From Lampris incognitus (taxonomy: Eukaryota; Chordata; Actinopteri; Lampriformes; Lampridae), in assembly GCF_029633865.1 (NCBI RefSeq), contig NC_079223.1, forward strand, positions 8,751,736-8,815,735: a DNA stretch of 64,000 bases, written 5' to 3'. The translations under genes and the position numbers were made by a program. Below the pieces are notes generated by a model that saw only the letters and a program-made list of their open reading frames with translations, was not told where the DNA came from and did not search any database. This document shows, in pieces, positions 33,101 to 46,100 of this stretch (positions are counted from its first letter, which is position 1; every line of letters begins with the position of its first letter).

Positions 33101-36100
33101 ACTGAAGGAAGATTCCACGTTACTCACCTGGCATGCCTGACAGGGTTATCAAATAGTAAGGGGCAAAGATGGGAGCAGAACAGAAAAGAAGGGACCGTGT
33201 TAAGTCAAGCTGGGAGGGGCAAGACATGTGAGAGAGCTGCGTGTTAAACTAAAGCCAAAGCCAGAAACAAGTCGCCCTTGCAGTGACAGTGTTTTAATAA
33301 AATGACGGGATGGAATCAGAATATTAGCTCTTCAGAACAATGTCCAGAGGTGACGGGGAAGACGTAATCGAGAGCAAGGGCAATGCAGAGAGTGCGAAAA
33401 GGATGGACTTGTGGAGCAGGATGAGACCAGAGATTATGGACAAGGTTGTGCAAAAGTGGGCTGTTCGTCCTCCAGCGGTGCCATAACTCTGTTCATATTA
33501 GTCAAACTGCGCAGCAAAGCACCTTCTGTTACAAAGCACAGCTAGCTTGTGTCAGAGGACTACCACAGCGGTTTTCTCTGTGATATCAGCTGGAATAAAT
33601 GAACGAATGCACTTCATGAGCTTATGCATTTTCTTTCAGTTTTAAAATAAGTGACAGGGAAAAAAGTAGTGATAAAGGGTGGGGGCCAAAATGTTTACAT
33701 GAAATGTCTGTGCAATGAGGATTAAAGCGGTTCTGGTATTACATAATAACATGTTTGCATGTTATAATGTAAAGCTAGGCGTAATCTTAGACTCACCTAT
33801 CATCTGTGCAATAGTCTTCTCATACTCAGCAACAATTCTCCTGTGGATAAGAAAGGGTGCGATAAACGATGACATGCCATTAAGACATATGATGACAATA
33901 CTCGACAAGTGAGTTATGAACAGTACAGACCTACTTTCCCCTGACTTTCCATCATGAAGATATTGCACAAATTTTCTTTCTTTCTTATTATAGCTAGCCC
34001 AAGTTGTTTTACTCCATTTCCCACTCAATATACATTGACACAGAGCATCTCATATTCTGGAGCGTCCGGATAGCGTAGCGGTTTATTCCGTTGTCTACTA
34101 ACACAGGGATCGCCGGTTCGAATCCCCGTGTTACCTCGGGCTTGGTTGAGCGTCCCTACAGACACAATTGGCTGTGTCTGCAGGTGGGAAGCCGGATGTG
34201 GGTATGTGTCCTGGTCGCTGCACTAGCGCCTCCTCTGGTTAGTCGGGGCACCTGTTTGGGGGGGGGGGGGGTAGCGTGATCCTCCCACGCGCTACATCTC
34301 CCTGGTGAAACTCCTCACTGTCAGGTGAAAAGAAGCGGCTGGCGACTCCACATGTATTGGAGGAGACATGTGGTAGTCTGCAGCCCTCCCCGGATCGGCA
34401 GAGGGGGTAGAGCAGCGACTGGGACTACTCGGAAGAGTGGGGTAATTGGCGGGATACAATTGGGGAGAAAAGGGGGGGACCCAATAAATAAATAAATAAA
34501 CAAATAAACAAACAAATAAATAAACAAACAAATAAATAAATAAATAAATAAGAAAGTCTCATATTCTTTGATACTCTTCTCTGTATAATGACAGATAATC
34601 TTAGTGTTCCTGCTTCCAAGAATGTTGTTTTATGTGTCTTGTATTTTAGTGTTACAGACACAACAAGCTAAAATGCTTGTGTGTGCACTGAACACCAACA
34701 CTGCATGCATAAGTCATGTTATAGCACTGAGAATCTTGTCTCCAAATTATTCGGCAGAAACACAATTCGTTCCTTGAGATTACTGTGGTGATTACAATTA
34801 CATAATTACAAAAAAATGAATAAAAAAAACTATTGCTGGTGTTTTTCATCTTTTCTGAATTTTCCCAGCCCCTTGGCAGTTACCATCTGATTCTCAACAC
34901 TAGCAGTTCTGCCACACACTCCAAGTCAGTGTACTTCAGTAGCCAACAGGGGATCTTCTTTGGGCAAAAGCAGGTTGCCAGAGGTAAGCGGATTGATTAG
35001 CCATGCCTCGCCCTTAGCTTCTTAACCCCTCCTTATCCTGAGTCCAATCAGCTAATGAAGTAAGCTCTGTCTTATCCAAACTAACCAAGCTGTGTCCAGC
35101 TGGACAGCCACAACACCTGCTAATGGGAGGAGGAGAGGAATGGGAACAGGTTACTGTTATTCCACAGCCCTTTCTCCAAGAACTACTTCTAAAAACAATT
35201 TATCTGACATATTTTTATCAGTTGTTGAAGACGGATAAAGACGTTAAAGACGTGACTGTACTTGATCCCAGCTACGGGGTCCCGTGAGGCAAATACTAAT
35301 GTAGGCCAGCTGAGAACAGGTTAAATCTCTAACAAATGCCTTGCGAACCACAGTACTGTGTGAACTTCGCAAATACTTCTAAGGTCATACAAGCCAGAGC
35401 CATTTAGAAATGACAAAACTCTCCAATTCCATTTATGCTTACCATCTGTGCAACTACCATCCCTATAATTAACAGCTCCTGATAATTAATAGATTTATTT
35501 AATTGGCTCTCTACTTTACAATGTCACCATTTCATTTAGCAGACGATTTTATCCAAAGCGACGTACATATGAGAGTTACTACAACACAAGCAAGTGTTGC
35601 TTGTGTTGTAGTAACGCTTTGCCATCACTATTATTTTGGTTGGCAGTTGGAGTGATAAACCGATTGACGGGTTAACTAATGTCAACGGGTGGAGCCTGAG
35701 AGCAGGAGACTACACATTAGGACACAGTTCCCTTTAACACAGGTGAAGGGAGGTTCATACTCCATGGGTGGGACCAAACAGCGGCGATGTCGTAGCCAAT
35801 GACGACCGCATCTGCACCTGCATCTTACCTCATTTCCACCACTTCCTGTCGGCTGTCGTCATACTTCCTCTGCCACTCCAGCACCTCCTTCTCTTTGGTC
35901 ACAATCTGAAAAAAGGAGACGAGAAAAACTGTTATTAAGGAAAGTCTGAAGTGATCAATAAAGCTGTGCAAGGGATCTAAAGCGCAGCAGTCGTGGGCAC
36001 CTCCTCTCGTGCTATTCCCAGGGAGTGGTCCAGTTCTCTGGGGAGGTAGGGGCTCTCAACCTCGCTGTAGCCGGTGGAGGTCCTGGTGTAGAGGGAGCTC

Positions 36101-39100
36101 TTGGATACGACGCTCTCCACTGGCGATGACAATTCTCTATGCTGCTTCCGGGAGTCAAAGGAGAGGAGCGAGAGGAAAGGGAACATATTCATTTAGACAC
36201 CTGGGCGAGCTGTAGTTAGGACGTAGCACATCCTCCAGAGTCAAACGTACATTCTCTTTAAGATTCCTGAACCAAACCACAAGGGCAGCATCAAACCATA
36301 TCAAAATATACCACATAGCCAAAAAAAAAAAAAAAAAAAAAAGGCAAATGAGGCAGGCTTGAGATGCTCCTGAAGACTTGGGCAGCTGAAACATGATTGG
36401 ATGAAACAGTCTTCAATGCCACAGTTGCGGCCAAGTGATTGGCTGATGCTGCCCACAGCTGAGTGGTGGCGATCACCTGCTCATCTCAATAGCTTGAATG
36501 TGATTGGGTCCAGGCAAGGCAAGGGGGTGAGGGTGGGGGTGGGACGGGGGTTGGGGTGCCTGAAACAGCAGAAACTGCATCATAGACAGTATAAAGGGAT
36601 ACAGGATGGGGGTACTGGGGCAGCAAGGGAAACAGGTGTTAGTCTCATGTTAAGGAGCGCATCACATTGTTAGAAACTGCCTGCCTTTACGAAAAGTAAC
36701 TCTTGTGAAAAGCTGTTTTAAAACCATTTCCACAACCATAGTGTAGAAAAACTGCAGTCAATTTGAACATTTGAAATTTAAATTGAGACATTATTTTTCA
36801 TCCAAGAAGCAGAAGATTTGGAATTTATTCACCTCAACTAATTTTAGTAACGACAGGATAGAAAAGGTGATAGGCAGTGTAAGCCAGATGGGAGCACACT
36901 TGAAAGACCATCACAGTCTCAGAGCGTTTTTACAAAATAATTTCCTCAATATATCAAATTAGGAACATAAAGTAAAACCTTGCTCTGGTACTAGTTTGAA
37001 TCCCCTAAAACTGCTCAGTTGGGGATTTAATCATCCCTGGGAGAGCAGGATTAAGTAAGGATTTGATGAAAAAGAGGGAGCCTCATGGGGGACAAGGAAA
37101 CATACAGACCACCAACACGGTGGCGTTTGATCTGGTTCAACATGAATACCATTACCCCACAGGAAGTTCAGATTGCAGGCTTGTGACCATGACCGAATCT
37201 TTGTGACTGGACAATTCGGCCTTATGTTATGTCGACCCTTGACAGGTCTTACTCTCCACAGAATGAAGACAAAACCTGGGTCTAATACATCCTAAATCTT
37301 TTTGACAGTGGCCTGATTCACAAGTCACAATGCAATAAATCCAAGATTTACAGAAGAAGTCTCCTAAACCCCACACTCTCTCACCCAAACTGGCATTATT
37401 GTGAAACAGTTGTGATCTGTAATGAGGTAAGGTCAATGAATGCATGTGATGTCATAACTGCTGCAGCTTTATGTGGCATATAAACAGCATTTTTAACCGC
37501 TTTTTCACCTAGCAAATATTAAGCGAGCTGGATCACATGTTATATCATACTGCAGAGAGTTAATAGTAAAAGTTGATTTAAAATGGTTTACAAGAGTGCT
37601 GTACACAAAGACTTTTCCATTCCTGCAATACCTTATACGGCTTTGCATTGGTTGGGGTGAGAGAAAGCCAAGATGCAAAAGCCTGCAGATAGATAGACAT
37701 TTTAGACTTACGTCCAAGCTTAAGGTGAAAAGACGATGAGACACGGTGGAGACACTAGTTGAATTAATGGAAGACAAATACTGAACCAAAGACAAAGATG
37801 TCAGGGCACCAAAGGTGTAACTCTGAGTTTTCTGCGTTACATACGTAAAGACACAATATCAATATATAATTGCTGAAGACAAAAAAGGGTCACATTTGCT
37901 CACAAGGACTTGCTAAAACTAGGATAACAAAAGTTACAGGTGATGGTTTTGCGGGGGGGGGGGGGGGTGAAGAGAGCTCAGAGGGGTCTTGACGAAGGTC
38001 ACAGACTCGACAGATCTTGGGACTAGCTACCAGGGCATTTGGGTCTAGCTCTAGTGATGACAAATCTATAAGGTATGACTTTATTCATCTTACTTTGACT
38101 AGAGGTGAACTGTTGATATTCCACCTTCGAGGGCTGGGTTTCTTAAGGCGGGACTGTGGAGTGTGCAAGACAAGGTGATAAATGAGGAAAAAGAGAGGCC
38201 TGAGAAGCACTTGCTGTTAACTCTCATAAGTTTCTATGCAAAACGTAAATGGCAGCACTGGCCGAGGTCCACGCGTTGAGTCCATCAAGTCACATTATTC
38301 TCAACGTTACCAGCCCATTACCATCGTATCGTAAGTATAGTCTGAAACTCAAACTAGACAGAGTAGTAAAACCTGCCCCCTCTGTTAGTGTCCATTAGCA
38401 CTGTTAGTTCAAGTTAGGGACCAAAACACAAAACAAGAATGTGACAGGGGTTTTGTCTGATCATAGTTCAGCACCAAAGGTTTTATTGAACCGAGTGACT
38501 CCACTGCATGCCTGAGCTGCTTCTAGTCCATGTCTTGTGAGACAGCCCCCTGTCACGTTCATGCTTATTTAGCTAGGTAAGCCTCTCCTGGACAGGCAAC
38601 ATGCATGTTGCCAAACATGCATTATAAAGGCAAGGGACTAAAAAGGCACAGCACTCATTTCCCGAGGAGTCAAGATCCAAGACAGCTTGGGCTAATCAGG
38701 GGGTCGGAGGGGGCAGGGGGGGGCGATGAGCCATGTTAGAAATGTTGTATGTAGGTGCCGAAGAGGTGGCGAGACAATTGATGTAGCAGTGCAGCCACCA
38801 TGTTTATAAGGCCATGGGGTCCAGAGTCACACTCAAAATGGTGTGATTAGGGGAGGGATAGGCAGGCTGAGACACACTCATGCATCCACACTACAGTTGC
38901 GCAGATATGCGTAGGCACATCCACCCACACATGATCATTCTTTCAAATGCTTCCAGCTAACACACACACACACACACACACACACAGCAGGTGCAGGCTG
39001 ACTCAGCGTGGTACCTGGGGAGTTACAGTGGAGAGGGAAGGGCACTGAGAGATGTTTTTGGCTACCTGCAGAGCCTCTATCCTCATGGCAGCAAGCACCA

Positions 39101-40081
39101 ACTCCTCCTGGGCCGCGCACACAGGGAGGGAAGTAGGGGGGCAGGGAGGGATGAGGGAGGTGGCGGCCCAAGGATGAGAAAGCAAGAGGAAGACATACAG
39201 AGAAAAAAGTTGAGTGCACTCCCGCTCTGTTGGTTGCAACTCAGTAACTCACACAACAACTTTCTATGACAGTAACAAAACAAAAACTAAGAAAAGGAAC
39301 TCTTCGGCAAAGTCAGACGAATGGAGGAAAAACAAAGTAGGAAACCGAGAAGGCAGGATGAAGTAAGGTTATGATCGATAAGGACACAATGGATGGACAG
39401 AAAGTTCACACAAACATGTTCACACATCAGGGCCGCAACTTGCCACCAGAGGCAAAGCTGATAAAGTTTGTCAGGAGGGGTCACGTGCCGTTCGTCAACA
39501 CACCTGTAGTTTTTGGGCGAAGGCGGTGGGGTTGGTCTCAGCGAGGTCGGGCTCCAGGTATTGCAGAGGGTCGTCACACTCAGATAGCCTTTCTAACAGG
39601 GGAATGGTGAAGGCCGGTGCATTGGCCTCCATGGGGCCCTGGCTAGGGGGCTACAGGGGCACCAGCAGGAGGAGGAGGCAGAGGGCAGGGAGGAGGGCAG
39701 GGGTCAGCATGGCAAAGCAAGCGCTGGCCGTGTGTCAGTGGGGGCACTGGGAGCTGAGTTACATTATTCATGTTGGGGAACTGTGTGTGACTGGCTAGCT
39801 AGATGTTTTCTTATTATTCGCTATGACTGATGTAGTTAAGTGGGAGAGTTATGAGTCTACAGTAAGGCAGTGGTAGTATAGCACTCTGTCTCCCCCCAGT
39901 GACTACACAATGACATATTATGAGAACTGGAAAATTAAAACTGAGGTATTCTTCCAAATAATGACGAGGGTAGTGACAGACACAATGACAATGAGAAAAA
40001 TTTCTTTTAAGACCATATGTTAATGACCAAGACACTCTTAAAAGGATTCCAACTTTCCCCAACTGACAGAGGGAGAGAGAG

Positions 40082-40158
<77 letters not shown>

Positions 40159-43100
40159 TTTGACTCACCTGCTCATCTCGCTCTGTGCTCTGTGTTCGGC
40201 TGAGTACCTCGCTTTCCCTCTTCCTGCCCTTGTCTCCAGCAGAGCCTTCAGGACCAGGCCGAGAGCTGAGCACTGGCGTCTTCATACCTGCTGTGATTTG
40301 TGCCTCCATTTCCTCAAAACTCCTACCCAAACAAAAAAAGAGAGCGAGAGAGAGTGACAGATAGACAGAAAGAGAAAGAGCGGAGACGGAGAAATAGAAA
40401 CGTTGAGAGTGATGGACAGGTAACACTTATATAGGGTCGATGTGATCGATGGGGAGAGTTAATGAAACGTTGTGCGGGTGTAAAGGCCCCTACACAGTGA
40501 AATCACACGTGTGATTTCGGCCATTAAGAGGCCGTCCTAGCTTGGGTTATTCAGCTTGGCATGGTTAAGCACAGCTGATAGTGTGGACCCACAGCATCTT
40601 AGGTTCTGATGAATTTCTGGCAGTGTCAGAAAATTAGTTGTGATGGTGTAGTGGGACAGGGGATAGGATGATAAAACCTACAGCAGTGACACTATTCAGT
40701 TGAATGACCAGTTGAATCATGATGGAAAATGATGACATCCTGGTGATTGTGATTAAGAAAAAATATACCATTCTAATTTTAACAGAAGACTTACAATGCT
40801 CAGTACACCCCTCTTTCTGTGTGTGTGTGTGTGTGTGTGGGTGTGTGTGGGTGGGTGGCTATTGTTGTCATTTGTCACTGAATCAATGAAAGTCCTTCGC
40901 TGATCTAAAACACCTATAGGTACATTCGGGCATCCGGGTAGCATGGCGGTCTATTCCGTTGCCTACAAACACGGGGATCGCCAGATCAAATCCCCGTGTT
41001 ACCTTCGGCTGGGTCGGGCGTCCCTACAGACACAATTGGCCGTGTCTGCGGGTGGGAAGCCGGATGTGGGTATGTGTCCTAGTCAATGCACTAGCGCCTC
41101 CTCTGGTCAGTCGGGGTGCCTGTTCAGGGGGGAGGGGGAACTGTGGGAAATAGCATGATCCTCCCACGCGCTATGTCCCCATGGCGAAACTCCTCACTGT
41201 CAGGTGAAAAGAAGTGGCTGGAGACTCCACATGTATGGGAGGAGGCATGTGGTAGTCTGCAGCCCTCCCCGGATCAGCAGAGGGGGTGGAGCAGCGACCA
41301 GGACGACTCGGAAGAGTGGGGTAATTGGCCGGATACAACTGGGAGTAAAATCCACAAAAAAAACCACCTATGAGTAGACTGTCCCCTTAAAATATCTGGA
41401 GATATTAGTGGACCTCAACCTCACTTTGGAGAATTACTAACCCATGTAGTCTCCCTTTTTTCTTTTTCTTTTTTGAGTTTCTTAAGACAATTTTTACTGT
41501 CATTAATGAATCTGTATGCCCCCCCACAATGACCACAATGAATGTCCCCTGGACCTAATGGCAACGGCCGGCTTACTGTTGACCGACATAGATAGTGCCA
41601 CTGTTCACACAGTGTGACAGTAGACTCACTTCAACTCACACAGTATGACGTGCACTAAAACATGCAAGACAGCCACCCGTAGCGTGTGTGGAAGCCTTAA
41701 GTTAGGTCATCTGGGACGATTAACATTATTCTTGGTATCTGACAGCTACCCTGGTGTCAGCGAAAACCCACAAGTTACTTGCTGACCAGTTTGTTCAGCT
41801 GGTTTGCAAAAATCTAACTATTCTGCTGTGCAAGCCACAAAAATGTGAACTGAAAGGTACATTTCTCATGTTCTAAACCTTTTTACACCATGTGAAAACT
41901 AGCAGGCTATAAAGGGCTGAATTTTAGATAGCAATAGTATTGTTACCATCTTTTAGATAGTATAGTTACAGCTCAAATGAATATAGCCCTGCTGACATTA
42001 CTTTCAGTGTAATAGTGGGTGTGTAATACAGAATACATACCCTGTGCATGGGGAGCTGGGCTCGGAGCCATTTGTACAGGTGTTCTTGGTCAGGCTGTCA
42101 GATACAGAGTCCAACTTCAGGTACAGAGATGGTTTCTTTATGGACAAGGGCTACAAGGCAATTTGAACAAACAAAGAAAAAAATTTGGTTAACAAAACCG
42201 TAGATAACACACAAACATACAACAACATATACAAAGCAACAAGGATTATACCGCACACCGTTAACATGCTGGACAAATGCTAAAAACTGACTTACTGGTG
42301 ATGAGGAACCGATCTTCTCCATATACTCAATTTCATAGTCTGGCAGGAGAAGAGAGGAACAAGGAAAAAAGTGCAGCTTAACAGAGATGGAGAGACCAAC
42401 GGACAGGAGAACTTCTAGCTCGTTCTAAGCCCTGTATTGGCTGGGAAGAGGATGAGAGGAGGTCTGAAATGAAGCTCTGTTTTTCCAACCATGACCCAGA
42501 TGGGCTGAGCCCGCTAAAGCCTCTCGGAGGGGTGACTCTTTTGGGGGTCAGGGGGTAGTCGAGAACTGGGCCAGCATGCTTATTTTACTGTCAGGCCAAA
42601 AATCAATAAAAGTTGCTATACTGCAGAGGGTGACTACTGAACAAGAAAAATGATGCTTAAACACTGTAAAGCCTTTAATGTCCTTTAAATGCTCTCTGTC
42701 GGGGATAAATAAGCTCCAAAGGTGGTTTCAGAGAGAGTCGGGCAGACATGCCTCACCTTGAGTCTGGCTAGGAAGGCTGCTTTCGTTGACAAAGGATGTC
42801 AGGTCGCATGGCTTAGGGAAGTCTTGTTGGTCAGAGGCCAAATCTGCATCAATGTCGTGCAAAGCGGCCCACTTGTGGCTGGTGGAGGAGGCCAGCTTCT
42901 CCTCATCCGTGGCATGGTCGTCCTGTGAATGAAGAGAGGGGGCTTCATCCACAGGCGTGGGCTCCTGCGCCGTGGGGAAGAACACAGTCAGTGAATATGA
43001 CAGAAAGCGGGAGAGAAACTAGACAGAACAGACAGAAACGACGGATAAATGGAAAGAGAGCAAAATATAGAGACAGCTAGCTAGACAGATAGGGAGACAG

Positions 43101-46100
43101 CTTGACAGACAGATACGTAGCTCAGTGGATAAGATAGCTCAATAGGTAGAAATTTTGTTTTTACTTTGGCGCAGTTTACAAACAAACATAAAAACAAAGA
43201 AAATGGTAACACTAAATAATGCAGGGAGAAGGAAGAAGCCCGGGGGGGGGGGGGGGAGTCCGGGTGGCGTGGCGGTCTATTCCGCTGCCTACCAACACGG
43301 GGATCGCCAGTTCGAATCCCCGTGTTACCTCCGGCTTGGTCAGGCGTCCCTACAGACACAATTGGCCGTGTCTGCAGGTGGGAAGCCGGCTGTGGGTATG
43401 TGTCCTGCTCACTGCACTAGCGCCTCCTCTGGTCGGTCGGGGCGCCTGTTCAGGGGGAACTGGGGGGAATAGCATGATCCTCCCATAGGCTACGTCCCCC
43501 TGGTGAAACTCCTCACTGTCAGGGGAAAAGAAGCAGCTGGTGACTCCACATGTATCGGAGGAGGCATGTGGTAGCCTGCAGCCCTCCCCGGATCGGCGGA
43601 GGGGGTGGAGCAGAGACCGGGACAGCTCGGAAAAGTGGGGTAATTGGCCAGATACAATTGGGGAGAGAAAAAAAGAAACCCAGAGGGGCTTATTCGTGGC
43701 CTCTACCTAGAAAAACAACAGGTAATATTCACAATATTACACGAGAAAAGGCAGAAATTGCAATAAAGAAAGCATAAAAACAAAGCAAAATAATAATAAT
43801 TAAGACACCAAGTAAGAAAAAAACCTGGACAACATACAAGAAGCTACCTATCTTGCTTGATAGAGACAGATGGATAAACAGACGGCTAGACAGACAGACA
43901 GAGAAACACGTAGGCCTACATAAACCATACACAGCATGAGGCAGGGAAGTCACCTGTGATGGATCGGACATTGGCGGTTTCTTTGGCGATCTCTTCACTC
44001 TGAAAGTGTTACTGTAAGAGCAAATAATACATTAACATCATTAAAAGTCAGTCTACTCCTTCTCAGAATTACAACAACCTCTACTGTGAGACTCATCCAT
44101 CGACCTGTCTACCTTGTGTTTCAGACGTGTGTGTGGGTAGAATCAGAAAACAATTGGCAGGGGTCCATCAAAATAGTGGAAAATTAATTTGCATAAAAGG
44201 ACAGAACAAAAATCATCGCTTGCATACCGGGACACAAATATATATGGTCTTACAACTTACTGTGCTTAAGACCTGGGTGTAACTGAACTGTGCATTCTTT
44301 TCAGGTTGAATGTGGACAAGCTCAGAGACACATGAGCACCAGTCAGGACTCCAGTTTGTTGTTTTTGATTTAAAAAAAAACAAAAAAAAAACAAAGGAAA
44401 AAAACTCAAATGCAGGTCCTGGTCAGCAACATATTCAGCAATGTAATTTGTTAAAATGTTAGTGTGGAGGACAATAAGAGCGATATCATCCCCTGCCAAA
44501 GCCTACTCCAACACAGCCTGACCCCTAAAAATGGCCGACATTTGTCCTAGGCACTACAGTTCTACGTATATAGTTACCGTCGACCTCTACTGAGAAGAAG
44601 TGGATCACACTGCAGAACTTGTGAGGCCTTTCTCTCGGAAAATTGTTTCACGACACAGGTGTGTAGGACAGGCTAGACGCTAACTAAATATCAACACATT
44701 GTGACGTGAACACATATTTGTCCAGTGTTGCACTGCAGCATTGCTCAGTGAACGATTTGCCTTTTTTTTAATATATATACACTACCGTTCAAAAGTTTGG
44801 GATCACCCAAACAATTTTGTGTTTTCCATGAAAAGTCACACTTATTCACCACCATATGTTGTGAAATGAATAGAAAATAGAGTCAAGACATTGACAAGGT
44901 TAGAAATAATGATTTGTATTTGAAATAAGATTTCTTTTACATCAAACTTTGCTTTCGTCAAAGAATCCTCCATTTGCAGCAATTACAACATTGCAGACCT
45001 TTGGCATTCTAGCTGTTAATTTGTTGAGGTAATCTGGAGAAATTGCACCCCACGCTTCCAGAAGCAGCTCCCACAAGTTGGATTGGTTGGATGGGCACTT
45101 CTTTGAGCAGATTGAGTTTCTGGAGCATCACATTTGTGGGGTCAATTAAACGCTCAAAATGGCCAGAAAAAGAGAACTTTCATCTGAAACTCGACAGTCT
45201 ATTCTTGTTCTTAGAAATGAAGGCTATTCCATGTGAGAAATTGCTAAGAAATTGAAGATTTCCTACACCGGTGTGTACTACTCCCTTCAGAGGACAGCAC
45301 AAACAGGCTCTAACCAGAGTAGAAAAAGAAGTGGGAGGCCGCGTTGCACAACTGAGCAAGAAGATAAGTACATTAGAGTCTCTAGTTTGAGAAACAGACG
45401 CCTCACAGGTCCCCAACTGGCATCTTCATTAAATAGTACCTGTTAGAGCCTGCTTGTGCTGTCCTCTGAAGGGAGTAGTACACACCGGTGTAGGAAATCT
45501 TCAATTTCTTAGCAATTTCTCGCATGGAATAGCCTTCATTTCTAAGAACAAGAATAGACTGTCGAGTTTCAGATGAAAGTTCTCTTTTTTGGCCATTTTG
45601 AGCGTTTAATTGACCCCACAAATGTGATGCTCCAGAAACTCAATCTGCTCAAAGAAGTGCCCATCCAACCAATCCAACTTGTGGGAGCTGCTTCTGGAAG
45701 CGTGGGGTGCAATTTCTCCAGATTACCTCAACAAATTAACAGCTAGAATGCCAAAGGTCTGCAATGCTGTAATTGCTGCAAATGGAGGATTCTTTGACGA
45801 AAGCAAAGTTTGATGTAAAAAAAATCTTATTTCAAATACAAATCATTATTTCTAACCTTGTCAATGTCTTGACTCTATTTTCTATTCATTTCACAACATA
45901 TGGTGGTGAATAAGTGTGACTTTTCATGGAAAACACGAAATTGTTTGGGTGATCCCAAACTTTTGAACGGTAGTGTATATATTTATGTGCTACACAATTT
46001 GAAGTGAAATCCAAAAGAAGTATCCTCTGATCAATACCTTGAATAGGATTTGCAATTCGACAGAAGTTTGATCAGGATTTGTTGATACAGTTTGATCAGG

